A DNA stretch of 64,000 bases from Mycobacterium heckeshornense. Lineage in GTDB: Bacteria; Actinomycetota; Actinomycetes; Mycobacteriales; Mycobacteriaceae. The stretch covers positions 4,402,001 to 4,466,000 of the forward strand of contig NZ_AP024237.1 of assembly GCF_016592155.1 (NCBI RefSeq), given 5' to 3'. This document shows, in pieces, positions 17,745 to 28,033 of this stretch. The position numbers and the translations under genes were made by a program. The notes under the pieces were generated by a model. That model was not told where the DNA came from. It did not search any database and saw only the letters and a list, made by a program, of their open reading frames with translations. Numbering within the stretch: the stretch's first letter is position 1; each line of letters begins with the position of its first letter.

Positions 17745-18269
17745 TTAGTCCGGGATGATCCCGACCAGGCAGTGCGGCATCCGCTGGCAGTAGTACCAGC
17801 CGTAGAGCGGTGCCGCGGCCGCGACCGACGCGAACAGCGCCGACATCACCGCGATCGCTAACGCCGAAAGCAGCGGCCGGTCCTGCACCATCGCCAACAT
17901 CAACCCCGCGACGGTGCAGACCACGACGTAGACCAAGACCACGAATACCGCGGGAGTCTTGTCGATCGAGTGATACCACCAATAGAAAAGGCCCAACCCG
18001 ATCGGTGCCGCGACGACCCACACCGCGCCGACGAGCAAGGCGAGCTTCCACCACTTCACGAAGTGGTACCGGCCAGGCACGATGACCGGCTGGACCGGCG
18101 CCGGTAGGGGCTCAGACCCCGGTGCCCCGGCTGTCGAAACCGGATCGGGCGCCGCGTGCCGCCCACGGCCCGCCTGGCCCGCGACGGATTCCAGCGGCTG
18201 AGAAATCGGGCCGGTGTCAAAGGTCGGCGTGTATGGCTCGGTCTTCGGCTGCGATTCGTCGTCAGGCAC
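17745..18269 (-). CDS. Membrane protein, Rv0461-like
   Basis: A 174-residue protein with a proline-rich soluble N terminus (about 75 residues) and three predicted membrane helices: one starting WWKLALLVGAVWVVAAP, one starting AVFVVLVYVVVCTVAGL and one starting ALAIAVMSALFASVAAAAP. It ends in a cysteine-containing tail, YYCQRMPHC. The start ATG overlaps the stop of the upstream 92-residue gene by eight bases. Its C-terminal 125 bp are duplicated in damaged form at 12671-12795. Position after the aldehyde dehydrogenase operon matches M. tuberculosis Rv0461. Function unknown. Confidence 0.75.
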   Translation of the reverse strand: MPDDESQPKTEPYTPTFDTGPISQPLESVAGQAGRGRHAAPDPVSTAGAPGSEPLPAPVQPVIVPGRYHFVKWWKLALLVGAVWVVAAPIGLGLFYWWYHSIDKTPAVFVVLVYVVVCTVAGLMLAMVQDRPLLSALAIAVMSALFASVAAAAPLYGWYYCQRMPHCLVGIIPD

Positions 18270-18540
18270 TGGAACCCACCTGGATCGCGACGAGCAGACC
18301 GAACCACCCCGGCGCCAGCGCGAGGGTGAACGCCCCGAGGGCGGTCACCCAGCGATGCCTGGACAACAGGATCAGCAACAGCCCCAGCGCACCGGGCACT
18401 CCGACCACCAACGCGATCACCACGTCCGGGCGCACCCGGGCATGGACACCCACAGTGGCCGCCGCTGCGGCCAGCAACCCCGTTGCGGTGCCGGCCAACA
18501 TGGCGCTGGCGAGCAGCCAGGCACGTGGAAGCGGAATCAC
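18262..18540 (-). CDS. Small membrane protein, Rv0460-like
   Basis: A 92-residue protein with three hydrophobic segments: ASAMLAGTATGLLAAAAATVG, VVIALVVGVPGALGLLLILL and ALGAFTLALAPGWFGLLVAI. It lies 30 bp after the DUF779 gene and overlaps the following membrane protein by eight bases, so it is part of the same minus-strand operon. Synteny with Rv0460 supports it as a real gene. No catalytic motif is visible. Confidence 0.7.
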   Translation of the reverse strand: MIPLPRAWLLASAMLAGTATGLLAAAAATVGVHARVRPDVVIALVVGVPGALGLLLILLSRHRWVTALGAFTLALAPGWFGLLVAIQVGSSA

Positions 18541-18570
18541 GCCTTACGACCTTACTGCCGCAGCCGTCGG

Positions 18571-19080
18571 CTAGCGCGTCACTTCCCCGGCGCGCCTTGC
18601 GGGTACCGGACACGCGTCGGCGGCTTGCGCGACGACCGGGCCGCGCGACGGCGGGCGTTCGCCGCGCTCGTAGTCGATGCCGGTGATCACCGGCGCGGCG
18701 CCCAGCAACGCGTTCTCGGTGTCGCTGAAGGCGCGTCCGCGGCTCAAAAACCGCATCCCCTCCGGTGCTTCCAGGCTGAACCCGCCGCCGCGGCCCGGCA
18801 CCACGTCGATGACGAGCTGGGTGTGCTTCCACGTCTCGAACTGGGGACCCGAGATCCACACCGGCACCCCGTCGCCGGCCCCGTTTTTTATGTCAAGTAC
18901 GCCCAACAGGACGTCGCGGTCGCCGACCAGGAAGTCCCCGTCCGGATAGCACATCGGCGACGACCCGTCGCAACAGCCGCCGGACTGGTGGAACATGACC
19001 GGGCCGTGGCGCTCCTGCAGCTGGCGCAGCAGCTGCGCGGCGGCGGCGGTGATCACCACCCGGGGCGGTGCCGCGTTCAT
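18571..19080 (-). CDS. DUF779 protein, Rv0459-like
   Basis: A 169-residue protein of the DUF779 family, which accompanies acetaldehyde-type dehydrogenases in many bacteria. It has the family region HQSGGCCDGSSPMCYPDGDF, with three cysteines that suggest a metal or redox site, and WKHTQLVIDVVPGRGG further on. ATG 19080 is chosen; a GTG directly upstream is in frame. It begins 10 bp after the aldehyde dehydrogenase stop. The C-terminal 40 residues are low complexity. Its job beside the dehydrogenase is not established as far as I know. Confidence 0.8.
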   Translation of the reverse strand: MNAAPPRVVITAAAAQLLRQLQERHGPVMFHQSGGCCDGSSPMCYPDGDFLVGDRDVLLGVLDIKNGAGDGVPVWISGPQFETWKHTQLVIDVVPGRGGGFSLEAPEGMRFLSRGRAFSDTENALLGAAPVITGIDYERGERPPSRGPVVAQAADACPVPARRAGEVTR

Positions 19081-19090
19081 CACGCACGCA

Positions 19091-20614
<1,524 letters not shown>

Positions 20615-20680
20615 CGGTATCAGCTCCTTGACGCTTGCTGTAACACAGCTCACAGTACCGCTGCGGCCACAATGTGTTCC
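20615..20680. promoter_or_regulatory. Divergent promoter region, aldehyde dehydrogenase / oligopeptidase
   Basis: These 66 bp hold a candidate rightward promoter, TTGACG (20628-20633), 17 bp, CACAGT (20651-20656), which would start transcription about 20 bases before the oligopeptidase ATG. The inverted repeat GCTGT-AAC-ACAGC (20637-20649) lies in the spacer and could be an operator. Confidence 0.35.
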
Positions 20681-22699
20681 ATGGCCGGTGAACAGGTGGG
20701 CGACCCGTATCTGTGGCTGGAGGACATCACCGGCGAGGACGCACTGAACTGGGTACGGGCACACAACGAACCCACCGTGGCCGAGTTCGGTGGTCCGGAT
20801 TTCGAACGGATGCGCAGCGAAGCGCTGGAAGTGCTCGACACCGACGCCCGCATCCCCTATGTGCGTCGCCGGGGCGAATTTCTCTACAACTTCTGGCGCG
20901 ACGCGACCAACCCGCGCGGAGTGTGGCGGCGCACCACGCTGGCGAGCTACCGCAGCGAACAACCGGACTGGGAAGTGCTGATCGACGTCGACGAATTGAG
21001 CCGCGCCGACGACGAAAACTGGGTATGGGCCGGGGCGATTGTCATCGAACCCGAATACACCCGGGCACTCATCGGCCTGTCCCGGGGCGGCTCAGACGCG
21101 TCGGTTATCCGCGAATTCGACCTGGCCACATGCGAATTCGTCTCCGATGGGTTTGTACTACCGGAAGCCAAGACCTACATCACCTGGGCCGACCCGGATA
21201 CCGTGCTGGTGGGCACCGACTTCGGCGAAAACTCGCTGACCGAATCCGGTTATCCGCGCATCGTCAAACGGTGGCGGCGTGGCCAGCCGCTGGCCGCGGC
21301 GCAGACGCTGTTCGAAGGGTCGCGGGGCGACGTCGTGGTGGCGGCCTCGGTCGACCGCACTCCCGGTTTCGGGCGCACCCTGCTGCGGCGGGCGATCGAC
21401 TTCTTCAACGACGAGGTCTACGAGCTGCGCGACGACGAGCTCATTCGAATCAACGCGCCGACCGACGCGACCCTGTCGGTGCACAGACAGTGGTTGCTGA
21501 TCGAGCTGCGCACCGACTGGTCGACCGGCACAGCTTGTTACGCCGCCGGCTCGCTGCTGGCCGCCGACTACGAGAAATTCCTCTCCGGGACAGCGCCTTT
21601 AGAGGTGGTATTCGAGCCCGACGAGCACACCTGCCTGCACCAGTACGCCTGGACCCGCGACCGGCTTTTCCTGGTCACGCTGGCCGACGTGGCTAGCCGG
21701 GTCGAGGCCGTGATACCGGGCAGCTGGGCGCGCCAACCGCTGCCCGGCCTGCCCGCGGCGGCGACGACCGTGATCGCCGCCGCCGACGAGTTCGGCGACG
21801 AGTTCTTCCTGGACTTCAGCGGATTCGACACCCCGTCGCGGCTGTTGCGCGGCACCCCTGACGGGCCGCTGGAAGAAATCAAATCCACGCCATCCTTCTT
21901 CGAAACCAAAAACATCAGTGTCACACAGCATTTTGTCGCATCGAAGGACGGCACGGCGATCCCGTATTTTGTCGTCCGGCCGCGCGACGTTTCGGGGCCG
22001 GGACCCACACTGTTGTCCGGCTACGGCGGTTTCGAGGTGGCGCGCACGCCCGGCTACGACGGCGTGCTGGGCCGGCTCTGGCTGGCCCGCGGCGGCACCT
22101 ACGCGGTGGCCAACATCCGCGGCGGCGGCGAGTACGGGCCGCGCTGGCACACCCAGGCCATGCGGGAGGGCCGGCACCTGGTGGCCGAGGATTTCGCCGC
22201 GGTGGCAACGGATTTGGTCGAGCGCGGCGTCACGACCGTCGACCGGCTCGGTGCCCAGGGCGGCAGCAACGGCGGGTTGCTGATGGGCATCATGCTGACC
22301 CAGTATCCGCAGCTTTTCGGTGCGCTGGTGTGCCAGGTGCCGCTGCTGGACATGCGCCGGTTTCACCGGCTGCTGGCGGGTGCGTCGTGGGTGGCCGAAT
22401 ACGGTGACCCCGACAATCCCGCCGATTGGGAGTTCATCTCCGAATATTCGCCGTATCACCATATTTCGGCCGACGCGCACTACCCGCCGGTGCTGATCAC
22501 GACGTCCACGCGCGACGACCGGGTGCATCCGGGGCATGCCCGCAAGATGACTGCCGCGCTGGAGGCCGCCGGGCACCGGGTCTGGTACTACGAAAACATC
22601 GAGGGCGGACACGCCGGCGCGGCCGACAACGCACAGATCGCATTCAAAGCGGCACTAAGCTTCTCGTTTCTGTGGCGGATGCTCGGCGGGGAGCATTGA
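20681..22699 (+). CDS. Prolyl oligopeptidase family serine peptidase, Rv0457c-like
   Basis: A 672-residue S9A-type peptidase. The N-terminal part is a seven-bladed propeller preceded by the family opening [18 protein letters not shown]. The C-terminal alpha/beta hydrolase has the nucleophile in [10 protein letters not shown] near residue 529, the aspartate in [11 protein letters not shown] and the histidine in EGGHAGA. No signal peptide is seen, so it is probably cytoplasmic. ATG 20681 is chosen; an in-frame ATG three codons upstream is equally possible. In M. tuberculosis the neighbouring genes are different downstream. Confidence 0.9.
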   Translation: MAGEQVGDPYLWLEDITGEDALNWVRAHNEPTVAEFGGPDFERMRSEALEVLDTDARIPYVRRRGEFLYNFWRDATNPRGVWRRTTLASYRSEQPDWEVLIDVDELSRADDENWVWAGAIVIEPEYTRALIGLSRGGSDASVIREFDLATCEFVSDGFVLPEAKTYITWADPDTVLVGTDFGENSLTESGYPRIVKRWRRGQPLAAAQTLFEGSRGDVVVAASVDRTPGFGRTLLRRAIDFFNDEVYELRDDELIRINAPTDATLSVHRQWLLIELRTDWSTGTACYAAGSLLAADYEKFLSGTAPLEVVFEPDEHTCLHQYAWTRDRLFLVTLADVASRVEAVIPGSWARQPLPGLPAAATTVIAAADEFGDEFFLDFSGFDTPSRLLRGTPDGPLEEIKSTPSFFETKNISVTQHFVASKDGTAIPYFVVRPRDVSGPGPTLLSGYGGFEVARTPGYDGVLGRLWLARGGTYAVANIRGGGEYGPRWHTQAMREGRHLVAEDFAAVATDLVERGVTTVDRLGAQGGSNGGLLMGIMLTQYPQLFGALVCQVPLLDMRRFHRLLAGASWVAEYGDPDNPADWEFISEYSPYHHISADAHYPPVLITTSTRDDRVHPGHARKMTAALEAAGHRVWYYENIEGGHAGAADNAQIAFKAALSFSFLWRMLGGEH

Positions 22700-22749
22700 A
22701 CCTCTTGGCCTCGCCGACCGTCTCACCCGTAGGAGTCGAGGAGGTCGAG

Positions 22750-22866
22750 ATGAGTCCATTACTGCTGGCCTGCCTGTCGGTTGGCGGCCCGGTGGCGGGC
22801 CTTGGCCTAGTAGAGCTGCAAGCGCGCCTCGAACGATGGGACCAGGAACGCCACGCCGAGGACTAG
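22750..22866 (+). CDS. 38-residue protein with strong ribosome binding site
   Basis: ATG 22750 is preceded by GAGGAGGTCGAG, an excellent Shine-Dalgarno with suitable spacing. The product is 38 residues: a hydrophobic N-terminal half (LLLACLSVGGPVAGLGLVEL), then a charged amphipathic tail ending RWDQERHAED. It looks like a single-pass or membrane-attached small protein. It lies 50 bp after the oligopeptidase and nine bases before the SRPBCC gene. I do not assign a family; the tail looks like one conserved in mycobacterial hypothetical proteins, which is recollection only. Confidence 0.6.
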   Translation: MSPLLLACLSVGGPVAGLGLVELQARLERWDQERHAED

Positions 22867-22875
22867 CCTCAAGGC

Positions 22876-23346
22876 ATGACCGTCATCACCGTCGACGCCG
22901 GACCTCAGCAGGTGAGTCGCGCGGTTGAGGTCGCCGCGCCGGCCAGCGAGTTGTTCGCCATCGTCGCCGACCCGCGCCGCCACCATGAGCTCGACGGCTC
23001 GGGCACCGTCGGAGCGAACATCCGCGGACCCGAGCGGCTCGAGGCAGGTGCGCGGTTTGCCACCAAGATGAAGATGTTCGGCGTGCCCTATCGCATCACC
23101 AGCACGGTGACCGGGTTCGAACCCGACCGGCTCATCGAATGGCGCCACCCCGTCGGCCACCGCTGGCGCTGGGAGTTCGCCGCGGTCACCCCCAGCAAAA
23201 CCCGGGTCACCGAAACCTTCGACTATCGCGACGCCGGACCGGTGAAGAACTGGCTCAAGTACTACGAGCTGACCGGCTTCGCCAAGCGCAACGCGGCCGG
23301 CATCGAAGCCACCCTGCGACGGCTTGCGGACCGCTACGGCGGCTGA
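22876..23346 (+). CDS. SRPBCC family protein
   Basis: A 156-residue START/polyketide-cyclase-like protein. It opens with a strand pairing region [21 protein letters not shown], typical of SRPBCC, and ends with an amphipathic helix. The fold binds hydrophobic ligands in a cavity. ATG 22876 follows AAGG. It lies immediately upstream of the SigK operon on the same strand, and could contribute to lipid handling there, but a SigK-type promoter lies between them. No catalytic residues can be assigned. Confidence 0.75.
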   Translation: MTVITVDAGPQQVSRAVEVAAPASELFAIVADPRRHHELDGSGTVGANIRGPERLEAGARFATKMKMFGVPYRITSTVTGFEPDRLIEWRHPVGHRWRWEFAAVTPSKTRVTETFDYRDAGPVKNWLKYYELTGFAKRNAAGIEATLRRLADRYGG

Positions 23347-23353
23347 CCCGCCC

Positions 23354-23380
23354 CCGTCCGCGCGCCGCTCGGCTCCGAAT
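23354..23380 (+). promoter_or_regulatory. Candidate SigK promoter giving a leaderless mRNA
   Basis: CCGTCC (23354-23359), 15 bp, CCGAAT (23375-23380). As I recall, SigK promoters of the M. tuberculosis complex have the form CCATCC, about 16 bp, CCGAAT. The GTG of the following gene at 23388 lies seven bases after the -10, so transcription would begin at or beside the start codon. This is expected if SigK controls its own operon. Confidence 0.55.
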
Positions 23381-23387
23381 CCCTCAT

Positions 23388-24695
23388 GTGCGACGACGAT
23401 TCGATGCACCAGCACGCTCCGTCGCGGTGATCGGCAGCGGTGTGGCGGGCCTCACCGCGGCGTATGTGCTGTCGCGGCGAGACCGGGTCACCCTGTATGA
23501 GGCCGACGCCCGGCTCGGCGGGCACGCACACACCCACTTCGTCGACCGCGGCGACGGGGAGCCGGTCGCGGTCGACTCGGCGTTTTTGGTGCACAACGAC
23601 CGCACCTACCCCACCTTGTGTCGACTGTTCGACGAGCTCGGGGTGACGACACAGGAATCCGAGATGTCGATGTCGATCCGCGACGAGGACACCGGCCTTG
23701 AATATGCTGGCGCGCTTGGCATCCGGGGAATTTTCGCGTCCTGGCAGTGCCTTCGGCCCAGTTATCTGCACATGCTCGCCGAAATCGTCCGTTTCCACCG
23801 TGCCGCGACCAGGCTGCTGCGTCAGGGCGCCGACGACGACCTCGAAACCCTTGGCAGCTTTTTAGACCGACACGGTTTCTCCGGGTATTTCGTCGACCAC
23901 TTCGTCACACCGTTGGTGGCGGGCGTGTGGTCCTGTGGCGGCGGCGACGCGTTGCGCTATCCAGCGCGGTATCTGTTCGTCTTCCTGGCCAACCACGGGA
24001 TGCTGTCGGTGTTCGGTTCACCACGATGGCGCACCGTCAGCGGCGGCTCGGCAACCTACGTGGCGGCCGTCGCCGCGCGGCTCGACGAGGTCGCCACCGG
24101 GACGCCCGTGCATTGGTTGCGCCGGCTGCCCACCGGGGTAGAGGTGCAGGCCGGCGACGCCGCACCGCGGTTCTTCGATGCGGCCGTCGTCGCGGTCCAT
24201 CCCGACCAGGCGCTGCTGCTGCTCGACGACCCCTCGCCGTACGAGCGCGCGGTTCTCGGGGCGATCCGCTACTCCCCCAACCGTGCCCTGCTGCACACCG
24301 ACGAGTCGCTGCTGCCCCGTCACCGCCACGCCCGCGCGTCATGGAACTACCTGATCACGTCTGCCAGCGACCAGGTGCTGATCACCTACGACGTCAGCAG
24401 ACTCATGCGGATCTGTGGCAGGCGAAGGTTTTTGGTGACCCTCGGCGGCCATGACCGGGTCGATCCACGATCGGTGCTCGCCGAGATGATCTACGCCCAT
24501 CCACTGTATACACCGGAATCTGTTGCGGCTCAGCGGATGTTGCCGACCATCGATGACGACCGCGTGGTATTCGCGGGTGCCTATCACGGCTGGGGGTTCC
24601 ACGAGGACGGGGCAGCGTCGGGGCTCCGCGCGGCCCGGCGCCTCGGCGTGGACTGGCCGGCGCCTGCCGCACCGAAAGAGGTCGTCGCATGTTGA
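23388..24695 (+). CDS. FAD-dependent amine oxidase-like protein, Rv0449c-like
   Basis: A 435-residue flavoprotein. The FAD motif VIGSGVAGLTAAYVL starts near residue 13 and YEADARLGGHAHT follows; the C-terminal FAD contact is probably VVFAGAYHGWGFHEDG. The family commonly stands beside DUF1365 and cyclopropane synthase genes, as here. GTG 23388 is chosen because of the promoter just upstream; no ATG is available near the start of the Rossmann fold. It overlaps the DUF1365 gene by seven bases. It probably acts in modification of membrane fatty acids. Confidence 0.85.
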   Translation: MRRRFDAPARSVAVIGSGVAGLTAAYVLSRRDRVTLYEADARLGGHAHTHFVDRGDGEPVAVDSAFLVHNDRTYPTLCRLFDELGVTTQESEMSMSIRDEDTGLEYAGALGIRGIFASWQCLRPSYLHMLAEIVRFHRAATRLLRQGADDDLETLGSFLDRHGFSGYFVDHFVTPLVAGVWSCGGGDALRYPARYLFVFLANHGMLSVFGSPRWRTVSGGSATYVAAVAARLDEVATGTPVHWLRRLPTGVEVQAGDAAPRFFDAAVVAVHPDQALLLLDDPSPYERAVLGAIRYSPNRALLHTDESLLPRHRHARASWNYLITSASDQVLITYDVSRLMRICGRRRFLVTLGGHDRVDPRSVLAEMIYAHPLYTPESVAAQRMLPTIDDDRVVFAGAYHGWGFHEDGAASGLRAARRLGVDWPAPAAPKEVVAC

Positions 24696-25387
24696 CACCT
24701 GCGATCTATCGGACCACCATCACCCACAGCCGGCAGGCCCCGGTGCGCCACTGCTTTCGGTACCGCAGCTATAGCTGGTATGTCGACATCGATGATCTGC
24801 CGCGGCTGCCGTGGTGGCTGAGCCCCTTCGCACGGTTCGAGCCGCGCGACCACCTCGTCGGCCAATCCGGTGATTCGTTGCGCGACAGGGTATATGCGTT
24901 CCTCGCCGACCACGACATCACGCCGCCCGCTGGGCCCGTCACTGCACTGCTGCAGGCACGGGTGCTGGGTTACGTCTTCAACCCGCTGTCGCTGTTCTGG
25001 TGCCACGACCGCGGCGGCACCGTGCGCCGCGTGATCGCGGAGGTGCATAACACCTACGGCGATCGCCACGCCTACCTGTTGCCGCCCGCCGAATCACCGG
25101 TGCCAGTCGCGAAGACGTTCTATGTCTCACCGTTCAATCCGGTGGATGGCTACTACACGGTGCGTGCGCCCAGGCCCGGCAGCCACCTGCGGATCATGGT
25201 GTCGTATCACCGCGACAACCAGCCGGCTTTCGTTGCGACACTGAGCGGCAAGCAATTACCGGCCACGGTGTGGCAGGTGCTGCGAATGCAGATCGTGGCG
25301 CCGCTGGCGCCGATGGTGGTGACATTGCGTATCCGGGTGCAGGGAATCAAGTTGTGGTTACGACGAGTTCGCGTGGTGCCGCGATGA
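24689..25387 (+). CDS. DUF1365 protein, Rv0448c-like
   Basis: A 232-residue DUF1365 protein with the family segments HCFRYRSYSWYVDIDDLP near the start, GYVFNPLSLFWC in the middle and EVHNTYGDRHAYLL after it. Its biochemical role is not known. It always seems to travel with the FAD protein and a cyclopropane synthase, so a shared lipid pathway is likely. ATG 24689 overlaps the upstream stop by seven bases and the next ATG overlaps its stop. Confidence 0.85.
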   Translation: MLTPAIYRTTITHSRQAPVRHCFRYRSYSWYVDIDDLPRLPWWLSPFARFEPRDHLVGQSGDSLRDRVYAFLADHDITPPAGPVTALLQARVLGYVFNPLSLFWCHDRGGTVRRVIAEVHNTYGDRHAYLLPPAESPVPVAKTFYVSPFNPVDGYYTVRAPRPGSHLRIMVSYHRDNQPAFVATLSGKQLPATVWQVLRMQIVAPLAPMVVTLRIRVQGIKLWLRRVRVVPR

Positions 25388-26655
25388 ACGTCGCCGTCAG
25401 CAGCCCACGACCGTCGGCAATCGATGCCCGACGCTGGCCGGCGGTGGCGAAAGTGCCGTCGGGTCCTGTCGCCGCAGCGTGCGGGGTGGTCGCCGAGTGG
25501 TTGCTGCGCCGGGCCGCCGCGGAGCTGCCACTGCGGGTCGCCTACCCTGACGGCACCGTCCTTGGCGCGGGCGACGCGACCTCACCGACGTTGGTGATCA
25601 CCCGGCCGGACCGTTTCGCGCGCCGGGTCGGCCGCTACGGACTCATCGGCTTCGGCGAGTCCTACATGGCAGGCGAATGGGATTGCGACGACCTCTGCGG
25701 GCTGCTGACGGTCTTCGCGACCGCGGTGTCAGACCTCGTGCCGTCCCCGCTGCAATCGTTGCGGCCGATCGCCCACGCCGTCCAACCTCGTCCCCGACGC
25801 AACAACAGGGGTCAGGCTCGGCGCAACGTGGCCGCGCACTACGACCTGTCCAACGAGTTGTTCGCGGCGTTTCTCGACGAAACCATGACGTACTCGTGCG
25901 CGTTGTTTAGCGACCTGCCGGCGTCGTGGTCCGACCTGCCCGAGGCGCAGCGGCGCAAGATTGACCGGCTGCTTGACGCCGCCGGAGTGCGTAACGGCAG
26001 TCGCGTGCTTGAGATCGGGACCGGGTGGGGCGAGCTGTGCATCCGCGCGGCCGCTCGAGGAGCGCACGTCCGGTCAGTGACCTTGTCGGCCCAGCAACAG
26101 CGGCTTGCCAGCCAACGGGTCTGCGCCGCGGGACTGTCGAGGCAGGTGCACATCGATCTGTGCGACTACCGCGACGTGACAGGCAGCTATGACGCTGTGG
26201 TGTCGGCTGAGATGATCGAAGCCATCGGGTACCGCTGGTGGCCGCACTTTTTCCGGGCTTTGGAGCGGCTGGTGAAACCGGGCGGCCGGGTAGCGATTCA
26301 AACGATCACCATGCCACATGCCCGGATGATGGCCACCCGCAAGACGCACACCTGGATGCAGAAATACATTTTCCCCGGCGGCCTGATTCCTTCAGCCGAG
26401 GCAATTCTGGGAATCGCCGCGCGCCACACCACTTTACGCCCTGTTGACCTTCTGCCGATGCGGCCGCATTACGCCGAGACACTGCGGTTGTGGCGGGAAA
26501 AGTTCAGCCAGAGACGAGACCGATTGGCAGGCTCAGGTTTCGACGATGTCTTTGCCCGTATGTGGGAGTTGTATCTGGCATATTCGGAGGCGGGCTTTCG
26601 GTCGGGTTACCTCAACGTCTATCAGTGGACGTTCGTGCGAGAGCACAGGCCATGA
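25384..26655 (+). CDS. ufaA1: Cyclopropane/methyl fatty acid synthase family methyltransferase
   Basis: SAM-dependent enzyme that methylates or methylenates the double bond of unsaturated fatty acyl chains in membrane lipids. It has 423 residues, close to M. tuberculosis UfaA1. Motifs: HYDLSNELFAAFLDETMTYSCA, then the SAM loop VLEIGTGWGELCIRAA near residue 208, then SAEMIEAIGYRWWPHFF and IQTITMP. The N-terminal 150 residues are the extra domain found in full-length CFA synthases. ATG 25384 overlaps the DUF1365 stop. UfaA1 has been linked to tuberculostearic acid formation; the product here is not determinable. Confidence 0.88.
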   Translation: MNVAVSSPRPSAIDARRWPAVAKVPSGPVAAACGVVAEWLLRRAAAELPLRVAYPDGTVLGAGDATSPTLVITRPDRFARRVGRYGLIGFGESYMAGEWDCDDLCGLLTVFATAVSDLVPSPLQSLRPIAHAVQPRPRRNNRGQARRNVAAHYDLSNELFAAFLDETMTYSCALFSDLPASWSDLPEAQRRKIDRLLDAAGVRNGSRVLEIGTGWGELCIRAAARGAHVRSVTLSAQQQRLASQRVCAAGLSRQVHIDLCDYRDVTGSYDAVVSAEMIEAIGYRWWPHFFRALERLVKPGGRVAIQTITMPHARMMATRKTHTWMQKYIFPGGLIPSAEAILGIAARHTTLRPVDLLPMRPHYAETLRLWREKFSQRRDRLAGSGFDDVFARMWELYLAYSEAGFRSGYLNVYQWTFVREHRP

Positions 26656-27434
26656 ACTTCGCAGTGGTCTCCGGGGTGTCGGCAGCGGTGCTCGCCGTGC
26701 TGCACGCGGCGACCTTCTGCATCGGCCGCCGACTCGGGCGCTACAACGTGGTAGACGTGGCCTGGGGCGCAGGCTTCGGTGCGGTGGCCGTCACCGCGGC
26801 CGTGCTCGGCCGAGGTGACGTGCTGCGTCGATACCTGCTGTTGGGACTGGTCGGCCTCTGGGCGCTGCGGTTGAGCTGGCACGTATACCGAAAAACGGCC
26901 GGGCACGGTGAAGATCCCCGTTATGCCGACCTGCTGCGGGGTGCCACCGTGAGCCAGGTAATACGCAAAGTGTTTGTCGCCCAGGCCTGCGCGACATGGT
27001 TTGTCTCATTGCCGCTGCAATTGTCGGCAGTCACCGGTCCCACGCCCAGACGGCTGCTCGCCATCCCGGCGATCGGTCTGGTGGTGTGGGCCGTCGGCGT
27101 CACCGTCGAGGCCGTGGCCGACCGGCAGCTGCAGGCGTTCAAATCCGATCCCGCGCACCGCGGCCAGGTGATGGACCGGGGTCTGTGGGCGTGGACGCGC
27201 CACCCCAACTACTTCGGCGATGCCTGCGTGTGGTGGGGGCTGTGGCTGGTAACGATCACCGGGTGCACTGCGCTGGTCACGCTGCCCTCACCACTGCTCA
27301 TGACCTATTTTCTGGTCTACGCGACCGGTGGCCGACGCACCGAGAAGTACATGCGGGGCCGCCCGGGCTTCGACGAATACCAGGCGCGGACATCGTTTTT
27401 CGTCCCGTGGCCGCCCAGATCGGCACGCAGATGA
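26652..27434 (+). CDS. DUF1295 membrane protein, Rv0446c-like
   Basis: A 260-residue integral membrane protein with about six helices and the DUF1295 / steroid 5-alpha-reductase-like C terminus: GLWAWTRHPNYFGDACVWWG, then EKYMRGRPGFDEY. This part binds NADPH in relatives, which suggests a reductase acting on a lipid or its methylated intermediate. ATG 26652 overlaps the ufaA1 stop. The preceding genes and following sigK form one operon, as in M. tuberculosis. Confidence 0.85.
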   Translation: MNFAVVSGVSAAVLAVLHAATFCIGRRLGRYNVVDVAWGAGFGAVAVTAAVLGRGDVLRRYLLLGLVGLWALRLSWHVYRKTAGHGEDPRYADLLRGATVSQVIRKVFVAQACATWFVSLPLQLSAVTGPTPRRLLAIPAIGLVVWAVGVTVEAVADRQLQAFKSDPAHRGQVMDRGLWAWTRHPNYFGDACVWWGLWLVTITGCTALVTLPSPLLMTYFLVYATGGRRTEKYMRGRPGFDEYQARTSFFVPWPPRSARR

Positions 27435-27469
27435 CCATGGTCGCGGAGCGGAGGATAGGCTACCGGTCG

Positions 27470-28033
27470 ATGACCGGAGCGCCGCGGCTGAGCAGCGACC
27501 TGGACGCATTGTTGCGCCGGGTGGCTCGTCGCGACGCGGATGCGTTTGCCCAGTTCTACGATCGCACCAGGGCACGCGTTTACGGGCTGGTGACCCGGGT
27601 CCTGCGCGATTCCGGTTACAGCGAGGAAACCACCCAGGAGGTGTACCTCGAGGTATGGCGTACCGCAAAAGACTACGACTCCACCAAGGGCTCCGCCTTG
27701 GCGTGGCTGCTGACCATGGCGCACCGGCGCGCCGTCGACCGGGTGCGCAGCGAGCACGCCGCCAGTCAGCGTGAGTCACGCTACAGCGCAGCCAACGTCG
27801 ACCCGTCCAGCGACGTCGTCGCCGACTCGGCGATCGCCGGCGACGAGCGCCGCCGGGTGGTCGAGTGCCTGGACGGGCTGACCGACGCCCAGCGGGAATG
27901 CATCGAACTGGCCTATTACGGCGGGTTGACCTATGTCGAAGTGTCGCAGCAATTGTCCGCCAATTTGTCGACGATCAAGTCGCGCATGCGTGACGCGATA
28001 CGTAGCCTGCGCAACTGCCTGGGTGTGACATGA
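27470..28033 (+). CDS. sigK: ECF sigma factor SigK
   Basis: Extracytoplasmic-function sigma factor of 187 residues, the exact length I recall for M. tuberculosis SigK. Region 2 reads [22 protein letters not shown] to [15 protein letters not shown]; region 4 holds [20 protein letters not shown] and [10 protein letters not shown]. The third in-frame ATG (27470) is chosen; ATGs at 27431 and 27437 would add 11-13 residues not in the family. GGAGGA lies about 14 bases upstream, a little far. The GTGACATGA at the end overlaps rskA. In M. tuberculosis SigK also drives mpt70/mpt83. Confidence 0.92.
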   Translation: MTGAPRLSSDLDALLRRVARRDADAFAQFYDRTRARVYGLVTRVLRDSGYSEETTQEVYLEVWRTAKDYDSTKGSALAWLLTMAHRRAVDRVRSEHAASQRESRYSAANVDPSSDVVADSAIAGDERRRVVECLDGLTDAQRECIELAYYGGLTYVEVSQQLSANLSTIKSRMRDAIRSLRNCLGVT

